Shown one piece after another: positions 1 through 13,116 of a stretch of DNA of 64,000 nt; positions within the stretch are counted from its first letter, which is position 1, and each line of letters starts with the position of its first letter. The DNA lies in the NCBI GenBank assembly GCA_021904315.1, contig CM038910.1, forward strand, positions 23,384,256 to 23,448,255, given 5' to 3'. Origin of the DNA: Sphagnum magellanicum. Taxonomy: Eukaryota > Streptophyta > Sphagnopsida > Sphagnales > Sphagnaceae. The notes below the pieces were generated by a model. It was not told the DNA's origin. It searched no databases and saw nothing but the letters and a program-made list of their open reading frames with translations. Made by a program: the position numbers and the translations under genes.

Positions 1-1460
1 ACTTTGGGAATCATTATGTATTAATTTTTTATTATGTGTGCTAAAAGAGAGTATTGTTTGAAGATATTATGTGAGGGAATTTTTTTTTCATTTTACTATC
101 ATTTAAAATTTAAACTAATATTCACATATTTATACAGCTTTAAATTAGTTTAAATTTTATGTTGGCATTGAAATTTGACACCCTATATTTTTTGAATTTT
201 TTTGTTTTAGTTAAAGGTATGAGGAATGATGAAATAAGGTGATTGTATGCGATTAAAAAAGTATCATGCATGAAATGCTCAAATTAAGTTTTAGAAATGT
301 TTCAACAAACATTTTAATACCTAATCATATTTCAAATAATGAAAACTACATATGGCACTCACAAAATCATTATAAACAATGAACATTTGGTTTGTTTTTA
401 TTTTTAAAAAAACCCAAAAAATGATTTTTTTGAGTTTCAAAATAAAAACAAACAAGGTGTGCATTACAACCCAAATAAATGAACAATTAAGTTATTACAT
501 TGGGGTCTTCATCAACTCCTTATCCTAACCAAGTAAATATTACTTTATTAATGTTCCTCAAGTCTTTTATATAAATTAAACATTTTTAGTCCTATTAATT
601 GAACCTACTTATAGCAATTAATATTTAGATCATAAATATTTTGTACATATGTTATTATTATTATTATTATTATTACTATATATTATAATGCATACCTTAT
701 ATTAATTATATTTAGATTTTGATGATAAACTTAGCACTAGTATAAAATTAATTGAGTTATTATTTTTATAGAACAACTGATATATGGGACCCTATATTTT
801 TATACACATTCTTAATCACATTCAATATAGAGTGCTAATTGTTTCCCTATCTCCAAATTAAATATGAAACATTAAACAACATAAATTGAAAAATCATTAA
901 ATATCATGACATGGGTCAATCATTGTGACCAACCAATCACAAGTAATCAATTTCTTTTAACAGCCCTTTTGTGGATCATTACACATGTACAATCTAAACT
1001 TTCAATTCCACACCATCTAAAGGGTGTGCTTCATCCAAAACATTGTGTACAAGTTATTATATTGCTACCATTGGTGTCATGTGCTACTAGTTCATGACTT
1101 AATACTATTGAAACTAACAAAATCACACACATCAAAACATGACACAAATAAAAAATAAGTTATGTTTAAAAAATACTCACCTAGAAATTGCAAGAATCCG
1201 AGTTCAATCTCAAAAATAATACAAAACAAATATGACATTAGACCAACATCGTTTTATTTTTCATTTGTGTTTTGGAAGGTCAAAAGAAAAACAATGATAC
1301 AAATGAAACTCCAAAACCACACCCTAGCATAAACCCCTCAAGCATACTTACACTAAACTAAGTTCCAACAACAACTAAACCCTTACAAAAAAAATAATAT
1401 CATGTAATAAATACTTGACACTTGAAATGTTCTTGTGAACAAAGGTGAAACCTTCCCGAG
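1..1460. other. AT-rich intergenic DNA, no gene seen
   Basis: I see no coding region or recognisable element here; open frames are short and stop-limited. A TTA trinucleotide microsatellite lies at 652-675. Confidence 0.6.
652..675. repeat. (TTA)n microsatellite
   Basis: About eight uninterrupted TTA units in AT-rich intergenic DNA. Confidence 0.9.
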
Positions 1461-1680
1461 CATTACTAAAGAATGTGGTTTTTTTGCACAAAAAGTTGTG
1501 GTTCATGACACATGTTTTTGTATAAAATTCCTCAATGTCAAGTTGTCATTTTAAAACGATATATGCCATAATAAACACCACATATTATACATTATAATGA
1601 ATGAAACCACAAAGTTTACTTCACACATATGCTATGAATTGCAACTTTTTGTGTGAGACAACTCACATTCTCTTGTAGTG
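1461..1680. mobile_element. CACTA-like MITE, 220 bp
   Basis: The left end (CATTACTAAAGAATGTGG) matches the reverse complement of the right end (CACTACAAGAGAATGTGA) at most positions. The inverted similarity continues inward through a shared CACAAAAAGTTG block for roughly 50 bp. It has no coding capacity. The right terminus has the CACTA signature. I see no matching 3-bp target duplication (GAG on the left, AAA on the right), so the exact ends or the insertion are old or slightly misplaced. Confidence 0.6.
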
Positions 1681-4600
1681 AAAGTTGTATTTGGATTCTT
1701 AAAAATTTGCATAAAGCTATTGAAATTGGAACTCCCCATTCCAATTTTGATCTTATTATACATGGAGAATTATAGTCATTTTAAATGGTCCTACTAGCTT
1801 TATGGATGTAAACCTGCAATAGTATGGAAGAGAATGTAACAAGAAGGAAGAAATGAAAAGGCCCAAAACAAAACATGGAAGTCTATGAAATTGAATAGTA
1901 GCAACATTATTCCAATTGCTCTACTGAATTAATAAGCTTGCAAGAAATTAGAATTTCATTGAAATGTATTGCTTGAAAAGGGTTGTGATGTTGAAAGAGA
2001 CCTTTGGTGTTTGAAGCTTTGTTATGCAAGATTTCAAGCGTGATTGGAATTGAAATTTTTCATAGATGGAGAAAAAAATGAAAACATGGGCATAAAAGGC
2101 TTTAAAAATCTTTCTTAGGCTCTTATTATTGAATCAAAGTCTAAAACAATGCAAGTTTGATTAACATTAAAGGTCACATCATTAGAAATGTTAGATGAGA
2201 TGTGATGACATAATATCTTTCCAAATTGTGTTTTGATATTGGTCCAACCCTTTACTTTGAATTGTTCAAAATGAGAGGAAATAAGCTCAACTTGAAAATG
2301 TGTAAATTTTTTAAGTTGCTTCTAACTACCATTGCCCAAATGTGTAAAAAAAGATTTTCTTTGAGGAAAAACTTTAAAGTAGAATATGAAGTTACAAGTG
2401 CCCAACATCCCAAGAATGCAGTTAATGTAAATGGCTAAAATTAAAAATGCTTCAATACCAATTGAAAATATGGGACAATAAACCTAACAACAAGCTTATC
2501 TAAAATTTAAATTCATCCCTTAGAGATTTTTAAATTGTACATAAATTTCATAATATAATATATATTGGTAAAATGTGTATATAAACCCTCATGTAATATG
2601 TTGGACATATTGAACTTTTTCATATGTTTATCAAAGGGTCAAATGCTGTAAAAGGCTGATGGGTGACTTTTGGATTTATATAAGTTTATTTTATTTCTAT
2701 TTCTATTTTGCAATAAAATCTAAACAATTGAATTTATAAAATAATAAAAGTGGTGTATGCTTGCTTGTGTAGTTTCCTAATCCCTTTCCCCTACATGGAC
2801 ATGAAATTAGACTTGTATTCACAACACATTACATTGTAGTATATTATTAAGTGTATTGGCATATATGTAAAAAAGTAAAGGTACGTATCATGACCCTAGT
2901 CTTGCACTTCTGACTAATGTTATGCTATGAAGAGGAAAGCAAGTTGAAAGAATGTTATGAGATTCGAACACATTCTCATGGAGTGTGTGAGAATGAGTCC
3001 CAACAATCCTTTCAGAGTTGGAGTATTATGATGTTTCAAATTTTTGGATCAAAGTTTGGGCAACCAAACCTTGTCCAAATTGAACCATGTTTAAAATGTT
3101 TTAGACCATTGGAAAGGTCTTGAAAAGTAAACATATAAACGTGGTCACATTTATCATTTGAAAATCTGAAATACAAATTATGTTCAATTGAATGGTAAAG
3201 AGCCAAATTGGCAGTTCGATTCCTAGCAACTAAAACATCTAGTAGAGGGGTCAATTAAATTCCAATTGGAAGATGTGATACACCATTGGAAAGATATTTT
3301 CAAAGGCTATAACTTTTCTTTTGGAACTTTCAAATCAAAGTCTATATGTGAAAGTTATGTGAACACACAAAATAGTGAAACTCATAATTTGTTAATTTTG
3401 AAAATTATGCTACTTTGACATAGTCTATCTTGTCATTTACAAAATATATTACAAGGAGGATTTTGGTTTGTACTGAATCATGTGAATGTATGTCTCTTGT
3501 GAATTAATCAGTGTGACAATTTAGCTCCTATTTTCATTAACCATTATTTTTTTTCATTTGTACAAATTGACTTCATTTTAAACACTCATTTATTTACTTC
3601 ATTGACCTAGTCCCATCTTTTAAAATTTACATTTTTCTTCCTTGTGGGAGCTATGGAACACACTTTGAATATAACTTCCATTACAAAATCAAGAATCAAC
3701 TTACTATTTTATCTTTGATATCGGTTGAAAAACCTAAAGAGCATCAATAAGGGTGTAAATGTTTATAAATTTTACATATTCAACTTGGATTTGATCAATG
3801 TTGTGAAATTATCTATTGAATAATTATGTGAACTTGAATTAATATTTGGGGAATAATAGAATCAAAGAATTACATTTGATTATATTTGCAGGTTCATATT
3901 CAAATAATGTCCAAGTAATGAAAACCATATATGATATCAATGAAAAAAAAATCACTTGAAATTCAGATGTGAATCATAGGGCAATTTTTCCAAATGAAAG
4001 GATTTGCATGAAGTGAAATGCCGAAAATTTAAGAATGTTTTAGCCATAAGAAAATAATATGGGTAATATGAAAAAAAATTAACATTATGCCAAAATCCAA
4101 CATATGGGACTAAAACATTTTGCAAGTATGCCCCACTTCTGATCATGTAGTCATGGGTGCCATTTTAGTTGTGCATGCATAATCATCATCCCCTACTTAT
4201 TATTCCTTATGATTGTCATTGGGACCACATGACAATGACAATTTGAGAATTATCATATTGACCCCATTTGATCCAGTTAAATGAAAATTTATAATAAAAC
4301 ATTGAAAGTCTATTTTTAATAAATGTGCAAAAAAGACTAGAAACTCCAAGTGCAATCACATTTAAAACAATTGTTTTTAAGATCATTTAGGACCTGTCAT
4401 GATGACCCAATTTTAACAATTATGAAATTCAACATAATATTAAAACATAATTTCATGAAATTACAAATCAAAACATCATTATGCCAAAAGTTGTCTTTTG
4501 CGACTTGATTTATGATTAGGCTATTAGTCATGGAAGTCATCCATGATTGCACAACTATATAATTGAATAGGACATGTTTTTTAGAACACCCAATCACTAT

Positions 4601-4859
4601 TATGGTTTAGTCACAAAACAATATATGACTATGACTTTTGCGATTATAAAGTCATGGAGGTCATCAGTGCTTGATGAGATCCATAAATTATGGCCATTGG
4701 ATATAATTCATTAAATTTGAAATAAATATGTCCTCCACCCATGCCATGTAGACACATGATTAAGTTGTCACATGGTATGAAAGCTAAAACCCCAACATGT
4801 TAGAAATGTAGGCCCTAACCTACTTAAGAATGTAGGTTAATTTAACTAACAAATTAAGT
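1681..4859. other. Intergenic DNA, no gene seen
   Basis: AT-rich sequence with only short chance open frames. I recognise no element here. Confidence 0.5.
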
Positions 4860-4975
4860 TAGTTAAGCTAGTTCACTAAATTACAAGTGTGAGGACTTGA
4901 ACCCCTCACCTCCACATTAGAGGAAAAAGTCCTTAACCCCCATTTAACCATTGCACCACATGATTTTTACATGAC
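4860..4975 (-). mobile_element. tRNA-derived SINE candidate
   Basis: On the minus strand an exact Pol III A box (TGGTGCAATGG, 4948-4958) is followed about 44 nt later by an exact B box (GGTTCAAGTCC, 4893-4903). It cannot be an ordinary tRNA gene because no cloverleaf is apparent. A second copy with similar sequence beyond the B box lies at 16420-16540 in the other orientation, which favours a SINE over a lone tRNA relic. The 3' limit is not defined. Confidence 0.45.
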
Positions 4976-5019
4976 AAAATTTGTCACCATATTTTTATAA
5001 ACATTTTTTTTAAACCTAC

Positions 5020-5400
5020 TTTATAAGTAGCCTAGTTTAGCTACCTTAGTTAAATACCAATGTACTTACTTAATAACTTAAAACCTACCTAGTAGCTTAG
5101 TAAGTACCTAGCTTGGTAGGTAATAAGTAAGTAATACCTAGAGGTAATAGTAGGCAGGTATGTATGTACTACCTATTTAGTAGGTAGGTAAATAAATAAA
5201 TGTTTAGTAGTAGGTACATATGTACTACCTACCTAGTAAGTAGGTAAATAGGTAGGTAGGTGCTTTGTAGTAGGTACATATGTACTACCTATCTAATAGG
5301 TAGGTAGGTATTTAGTAATAGGTAGTAGGTAGGTATCTAATAGTAAATAATAGGTAGATAGCACATAATTAAATTACTAACATAGGTAGGTTATTAATGT
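5020..5400. repeat. TAGGTAGG-rich minisatellite region
   Basis: The block is dominated by GTAGGTA and TACCTAC words. At its core, 5161-5340, are three consecutive units of about 60 bp. Each begins TGTACTACCT and ends GTAGGTACATA or similar; the units at 5221-5280 and 5281-5340 are exactly in register. Similar TAGGTAGG clusters occur at 8740, 9860-9940 and 23990-24085, inside CACTA-like sequences. Confidence 0.8.
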
Positions 5401-6519
5401 ATGTAGGCTAGTCATGTAATCACAATGTAGTTACAAAATAGTTTTTATGTAATCATGTAATTATAATGCAATTGCAATGTAGTTGCAAATTTAAATAAAA
5501 GTATATGATTAAAGACATATGACTACATGACTAGATTAGAACATTAATTGTAAATGTTCAAGTCATGAAAGACAAGTTTTGGCATTGTGCATTATGTGAA
5601 AAATTTAAAAATAAATACTTCAAAATATTTATTTTTTTAACATTTTGAAACTAAAAATATGACAAAACTATATGTAATAACGTGAAAATATAAACCTTTG
5701 ACATTAATGCCATTACAAAAAAACAAAACGTTTTGATTTGATTAAAGGCATTGTATTTGAATAAATATCCCAAATAATTAAGTTTTTAACTTTTGAAAAT
5801 AAATAACTAAAGATAATCTAATATCAAAATTAAAAATTAAAGCCAACCAAAATCCATTTAATTTTGAATGTAATTATGAAAAAATGTTTAATTACATTAA
5901 TCAATTATGGAATTAAGTGAATAAATATATGAAATTGATCTCATTATGTAATTATAATATAATATTTGCATCATATTTGATGTATACATGTATGTTTATA
6001 TTAATGTGATGACATCATTTGTGAAATTAAAATGATGGTTACATGGTTAAAAAGTTGGTTTGGGGCCAGAGAAGTGGAGGGTTCATTTCCTATGAAATAT
6101 TCTTAAAATATTTGAAATATTCCTAACCTGTGGGTTTAGGGTTTAGTGCAAGCCTTCAGGGTTAAGTATCATGCTGGCAACTGACACTTTGCTTTATGGG
6201 AAAGCGTTTCTTGTCCACCATCCGTCCATCCCACATGATGTATTGATGGCTGTTAGTTCACTGTTCATTTTGACCCCAAGTGTGTGCTAGGAGTAAGCTA
6301 TTGTTGCATCAATGTTCCTGAGCTCCGTTTTATTTGCTTTGAAGTTTAAAGATTTAAATATCCTTCTTCATGTTCATCCAAAATTTTCAAAACAAAGGGT
6401 TTAGACTTTGAGCAACTTTTGTTCTTCAAAACTCCCTTCTTTCTTTAAGTGTAAGTTGAGTGCATATATGGCAGACCAACCCATCATCGATCGCCTGCCT
6501 ATAATCGAACATTTATTTA
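5401..6519. other. Intergenic DNA, no gene seen
   Basis: AT-rich sequence without a credible reading frame. At 6047-6100 a segment (ACATGGTTAAAAAG ... GGAGGGTTCATTTCC) resembles the SINE candidates elsewhere in the window, but its boxes are poor. Confidence 0.4.
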
Positions 6520-6935
6520 TATCTTCATCATATGTGTTGCATTTTGACTGATTTAAAATGTTATGGGAGCACTACATCAAGCTTTAGAAATCATCTTTGA
6601 AGTGCAAAGGAAAAGGAGTAATGAAAAAATAACAAGAAGAAAAATGAGCTTTCCAATTTTCAAAACTTTTTTCTTTTTTCTTCTCTTTGGACCCCTCCTA
6701 CTTTCAAACCTCATCACTTTTTTATTTAGTATTCATTTTAACGATTTAAAGTGCTATAGGAAGGTCATCTGAAGTTTTACAAATCATCTTCAAACTCTAA
6801 TAGCAATAGAGCAACATACAAAGAATTTTTTGGGTGTTCAAGAGTCAACATTTGTTGTGTTTGGTGGTTTGTTTTTTTTAAAGTTCTTGACCATCTATAT
6901 TTTGGGGGAATTGTAACTTTCTCTTTCTAATCTGT
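6520..6935 (-). repeat. Dispersed repeat shared with the CACTA at 23501
   Basis: Reverse-complemented, this stretch aligns with the two pieces that flank the gag-only element inside the CACTA transposon (24460-24675 and 29170-29345). Diagnostic shared words are CCTTTGCACTTCAAAGATGA, GGTTTGAAAGTAGG and AACAAACCACCAAA. It therefore shows the pre-insertion arrangement of that site. I could not define termini for this copy. Confidence 0.7.
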
Positions 6936-8345
6936 TTTTGACAATTGTTAGTCTGTCAAATGCGCCAAAATGAGCGGTTGAAGTTTTGTTTGGACACTAG
7001 GAACAACAGAGCCCTTCCCTTCTATCCGGCCTACCCCGCTTAAATGTTCAGTCACCGACTGATCTACCTTACATCCCCATCCTCTCTAGAATTTCCCAAA
7101 GTTCCTCCTTAATCAAATGCTTCTTATGCTGTATGTCCTATTCAAAACATTTGTTCTCAACTGAACCAAAAACTTTACAACTGTATATTCTAGACAAGGA
7201 CTTAGCACCTATCTGAAAAATCAACCCTCTTGGTGCCTAACAAGCTATACAGAGTTCAACCCAAAAACATGTGTGACGTGAAACGACCTTTCACCTATCC
7301 CCATATTTAACATTCTGACATATTCTTCAACAATTTTTTAAAAAATGGAAATAAAAATAAATTTTTTGTGAAGTTATTACAATTGAGGTGGGAGAAAAAA
7401 TGTCAAGCAACTTCGCAGTCCTTAGGTGCATCATACCACCAAGCTTTAGGGTAGGCATTCAATAATAATGTTAAACATTTTCTTAGAACTTTTGACATTA
7501 CAAAATTTTGAAAAAAAAAACAGCATTTATTAAAAATTAATTAATTACTACCATAATGGTAAAGGTACTATAGTATCTCTTAGAGACCAACTTTCTTGTC
7601 CTTGGACTTTTAATGAAAAAGGGAATGAGAAATCATTGACACTCCATAAAGTACTTAGGGCTTGAAGTTCAGAGGGGTATGGTTGGTTTCAGGTTACCCA
7701 GAAGTGTCCCCAAATATTTTTTTAAGGGAGAAATCTTTCAGTCCACTCTTTTCTAATGAACACTAGATGGTGATTTACTTGAGGACGAATGTGTTAAAAT
7801 TCTTGTGATGTTTGCCACCACAGGCAATCACCCCCACTTTAGCCCACCTATGTCAAGGGCCAAACTCCTTGCCATCCAACACCCACCACTTGTATCCTTA
7901 CAAATTTGAATCATACACAGCCTCTTAAAATATGTTGGTTTGGCAACCAAAATTTGAACCACATCTATTTTTATTTAGTAGATTGTATTAGTGATTTGGG
8001 GGAAGTTTATTGTATTGTTTGTGGGCACAAAGATTCTTTTTGAAGTAACTTTGTTACATTTTATTTTTAGGACACTCTAGTCGATAGTTATGTGGGAAAG
8101 TGCATTGCAAGTTGTGGACCATCCACATTGGGGTGCAAATGCAGCTTGAGTTTGATTTTGGGTTCATATTTGTATGTGTGTTTTATGTGATTTGGCGGCC
8201 TAAATGTTGTGGCCAATGATTTTGAAATTTGTTTCACATTAGATTCTTGTATTAAACAACAAATTAAACTTTAAACCTTTTTACATGTGAATCATAATCC
8301 TAATTCTTCGAATTATTTCAAGAACATGGACTTGAACTCCTTAAT
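6936..8345. other. Intergenic DNA, no gene seen
   Basis: No credible coding region. The stretch is slightly less AT-rich near 7000-7300, where I recognise nothing. Confidence 0.4.
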
Positions 8346-10312
8346 CACTAGCAGAAAACTAGGAAAAAAAAACTATCATTTGTAATTATATTTTAGTTGT
8401 AAAAGATATTTGTTATTAAAAATTACTTAATTGCATTAAACAAGTTACATAAAACATTAATTGTAAGTGTGGATGAAATCAAAGGCCAACAAAATACTTC
8501 ATCATTTGTATATTATTGTATGTCATCTATATATTACCATTAAAATCAGCAACTTACATAATAACATGTGACAAATGAAAAAAGTTTGAAAAAAATTGTT
8601 TTAAAAATAAATGGTGTATCCTCATCAAATATTTTTATGGTTTTAGATTGTGACACATGCCATAATACCAATATGTCATGTGGCATTTTTGAATTTTGAT
8701 CAAAATAAATTAAAATCAATATTTAGGTGTCTAGGTGGGACTAAGTAGGTAGGTAAATATTTTAATATTTTTTAGGTTTAGCCTTTAGGGTTAAACTTTT
8801 TTAAAAGTTTAGTTTATTTGATTGACTCATCCCAATTGACATGTGTTTTTTATATGAAAATGTAGGACAAAGCCTCTTTGTTATATAATTCTCAAAATGG
8901 AAGTGCATGACAAAACATATGGGATAAAAATTGAAATTACAACTAAAAAGTTTGTTTCATATCTATTGTTTTCATTTTTAATTTTGCAAATTATACAACT
9001 AAGTAAATAAGTAATTAACTAAGTATTTAATAATACAAATAATTATTAACTAATACTTATATAATAATCAATTAATGAATTCATTTAATTATAAAAATTA
9101 ATTCATAATTTATATATGAAACATAAATGACTTAACTAATAGTTAATTAACCAAATTATTATTTATAATTTATTTTTAATAATTTATAATTTAAAATAAA
9201 TAAATAAAACTAAAATACTAAATAATCAATAATTAAAATCTAATTATTAATTATTAAAATACCAACTAATTAGTTATAAATTTTCATTAATAATTTTAAA
9301 TAAATAAATAAATATTTAATATTTAATATTTAAATAATAACCAACTAAAATAATAGTTATACATTAATAATTAATAATTAACAAATTAAAAAATGAAAGA
9401 TTAAATTTCTAAGTAAATACTAATTAATTAACCAATTTATTAATTATGAATTATTAAATAAAATTTTGATAAATAATACAAATCTCAATAGACTAATTAT
9501 CGTTATATAAATATAAATTAATTAACTATCTCATTAGTTATAAGATTTTGTGAATGGTTTTTCAATAATAAGATAAGTAACTAAAATACGAAGTAATTAA
9601 TAATAAATAAATAATTATTTATTTATTTACTTTAAATACTAATAATTAGAATATTAAATAATTAAAATTTATTAACTAACCAACAATTAACTAAAGAGTT
9701 AGTTATAAAATAATGATGAATAGTTCATAAGTAAATAAAAAAATAACTAATATATTGAATCATATCAAAATATTAATTATAAATAATAAATATGAACTAT
9801 TAATTATCAATTAATTATAAATAATTGTAACTAATTAATGAGTAGGTAATTTAATTTCAATAGGTAGGTAAACATGTAAGTAGATAGGTTGATAAGTTAG
9901 TTTAGGTAGGTAAAAAAACATATATAGGTAGGTAGGTAGTTAATTTGCTTAAATACAAGCTAAATACAACTTTATAAATACACCAATGGAAACATACTCC
10001 CACTATACCCCTAATAGAACTTAGCAAAAGTACACATACTTTTCAAAAGTTTCTTAATATAGCTATGTATACCACTAAGGGCTATCTTGACACCCTAGTG
10101 ATGCAACTGAGTTTGGTTCCATTTGTAATTAACATGACATATGGGCATGATCACAAATGAAAAAAGTTCTAATGTGTAGGATGAAGAAAGCATTAGTTAC
10201 AAATGTAGTTGTAACATAATTGCAAGAATGGTCAAAGGTGCAAAATAGTTGCAAAGACAATTAGAGCTAATTGCAAATGCATTGGTTGCATTTTTGAAGA
10301 TTTATTCCAGTG
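8346..10312. mobile_element. Candidate non-autonomous CACTA element, 1.97 kb
   Basis: The left end reads CACTAGCAGAAAA and the reverse complement of the right end reads CACTGGAATAAAT. Both are flanked by AAT (8343-8345 and 10313-10315), the 3-bp duplication size of CACTA elements. Near-terminal GTTGCAA words and an internal TAGGTAGG block followed by a CCTTTAGGGTTAAAC-like segment (8735-8900) match the CACTA at 23501-29841. The length also matches that element once its inserted retrotransposon is subtracted (about 1.85 kb). No transposase is visible, and the middle (8980-9830) is almost pure A and T. Confidence 0.5.
8980..9830. repeat. Extremely AT-rich low-complexity block
   Basis: Dense TAATTAAT, AATAAATA and TTATTAAT words with almost no G or C. 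It has no open frame of note and lies inside the candidate CACTA element. Confidence 0.75.
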
Positions 10313-13116
10313 AATCTATCTATCACAATGAGTTGTTTTCAATGCCTAATCGTTGAAGATGATTATAATTACAAAAACATTCACATGCAAGTTCCCTTTT
10401 GCCTTGACAGTGGGGGAATAAAAACAAAGACCAAGTAGCCATGAAACCCCTTATAGTAACAAAAGTTGCATTCGCAACAAAACTCATTTCAATGCGTGCA
10501 TTGTGTAGGTAACCATTTCATGATGAAAAATGTTCACCAATATATGAAAAGAACAATCTATTGTTTTACCCACAAGTATGATTAACTTAATACAAATTTT
10601 ATGATAATCTAATCCATCACATAATGCAACCTCAAGGCTAGTTGTCTAGGAACCACTCATGAATCAATTCAAATTAAAATTTAAAAAGTTTACGAAGAAT
10701 TAAACTTGAACAATTCAAACTTTGAGCCCAGCTTTTGTAGAGTCATGTTCATCATCGAACAACAACTAGTAATTGAAGGAGGCAAGAAAACAACCTAAAA
10801 CCTCATTATGGATTGATGAATAATTTGATCAATGTTCAATGTGTGCCGCATGATCAAACAAATGATGTAAGAAAAAGTGTTTAGATTTTTTTTATTGCCC
10901 ACGCACAGAACATTTTTTTATTCAATTATGGGAGAAAATTATCATTTTATGCACCCATTGGGCCCCACTTGGAATAAGGAAATGTTTGATGATGGAAAGA
11001 AAACTATGCAACTTGGTCACCCATTGGGTCCTTACTACAAATAAAGATTTTTTTGGTGATAGGGAGAAGAGTGTGCATCAAAACACCCACTAGGCCACCC
11101 TTGGACAAAAAAATTGTTTAATGATGTGGAAAAAACTATGTCAATTGATCACTCATTGGTTTTATAATGGGGGTGATGTAATCAAGGATAAGAGATTTAG
11201 AGTTGAGAGGCTCAAACTTGGAGTTCTCAAACTTTGAATCCTAAATAAACCACATTCATGACTACCTTAAAAGAACATGCAAATTTCAAAACTCTATCTA
11301 CATTGCATTCCTATCAAGAACATGGGGTTTGTCAAGCACAAGTAATCCAACATAACACAATACAATTGATTAAACATTTAAACTTCTTAAATGTGGCAAC
11401 ATTATTTCAAGTATGTCATCACTAGCAAAGTCTATACAACAATACCAAGTCAATGTTTTCAAGAGTTTCTAATTCCTACTTTAAAGAGGTTGAGATCTAG
11501 AGTAGATGAAACCCAAGTAGATCTAAAATCGAAAGAGAAAAAAGGATATGTGAAAATAGAATTTAGTTCAAAAGATGAACAAATACAAGCAAGTTTACAA
11601 GATCACAAAATATAGGCAAAATTTGAAAAAAGAGGAACATCTTATGTAAATCAAGTATTCAAGGACAATTATAACAAGTTTTTATATTATGATCACTAGA
11701 TCCAACAATTTGTAGTCCTTAGAGTAGCAAAGAAATCCAATAGTTCCAAATCTCATAGATTTCAACAAGTTACAACTTGTCATAGCATGACCTTCACATC
11801 TATGGCCTACACATCGAATTTATATGAACTTATCTCTTCTAAGTTAGTTTTATAAAATCGTGCACTTTTAAATTATCTAAACTTAACACACTTTATGCAA
11901 TCTTAAAATGTGTATAAGTGATTGAAATGCATGTCTCTTTGTAGGTCTAAAAAATATTCCACCAACTTGTTGGAAATTACATCCATGATACATCATTACC
12001 TTATAGGTGTTGAAATGGAATGTTCGACTAGCTAGCAATAGAAAAAATATCCAACCTACACTAACAACAAAAGAAAAATAAACAACAACAAAAAAACAAA
12101 AATGATGACCCACCACAATGAAGGCCATGGACAATTAATTCATTGGAACAAACAACAAATGTAATGGAAAGAAGGCAAATTACTTTGAGAACATAAACAA
12201 ACATTGGCACATATTTCTAACCTCTTTTTCATATCATTTAGATGGAAAAGCCATGACAAGGAAAAAAGGGCCACAAGGAATATTCACATATGAAAAAGAT
12301 GCAACAGTGGTGGCTTGGATGTTAGGTGTGCAAGAATGTGAACTTTCCATTATATCTTATTATAGTAGCTCAAAATGAAGGTGGTAGAAATTATTTAGAC
12401 TATAACAACCCCCTTCAAAGACAAAATTTGAAGAAATGGTTGGTGGTATTATTATTTCAAGTAGCAACATCAAAAGTTAAATATTTGAAACTTGAAAAAG
12501 GATTGGAGGTTTGTAAGGCATAATGTTTAACAAGCTAATCATGCAATTCATTCCAACAAAACTTGAAAATTTTATACATTTAACAAAAGTATACTGAAAA
12601 ATCACATATGGAATTTAGATGAATCAAGGATTCAAGCAAAGAGGCAATCAAGGGCAAGATTTTTAATAAAGATGAACAAATTTACAACATGATCCCTATA
12701 TCAAGGGAATGGCTAATTATACATTGTGTTGTTAATGTAGAAGATGATTACTTACCAAGGTTCTACATAATTAGGGGCAAAAGGATTAAAGATGATTACA
12801 TTAAGCATTAATAAACAAGAACATGCATGATGATGCAAAATAAAGCAAGGATGATAATTTTTTTATTCAAAGAATTTTTATCATTCTTCAAAAGGTTAGT
12901 TTTAGGTGGTATTTTCCATTTTAATCAACATTTATTAATTCTAAATAAGCATGGTTCTCATATTATGATAGAATCAATATAATGAACATAACAATTTGGG
13001 TTAAACATGGTCATATCATCATTTCACACATCCCATGCTTTACAACCACTAGATGGTAATTGTTTTAAACCTTTCAAAACAATTTTCAAAAAATTAAAGA
13101 CAATGCAATGGTTAGA
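10313..13116. other. Intergenic DNA, no gene recognised
   Basis: Only short frames are present. Some plus-strand stretches (for example 12326-12523) look faintly coding and may belong to the broken frame at 13117, but I cannot connect them. Confidence 0.4.

Noticed and set aside
4893..4958. Functional tRNA gene on the minus strand
   Set aside because: A and B boxes are exact, but no acceptor stem or credible cloverleaf is seen. A SINE head is more likely.
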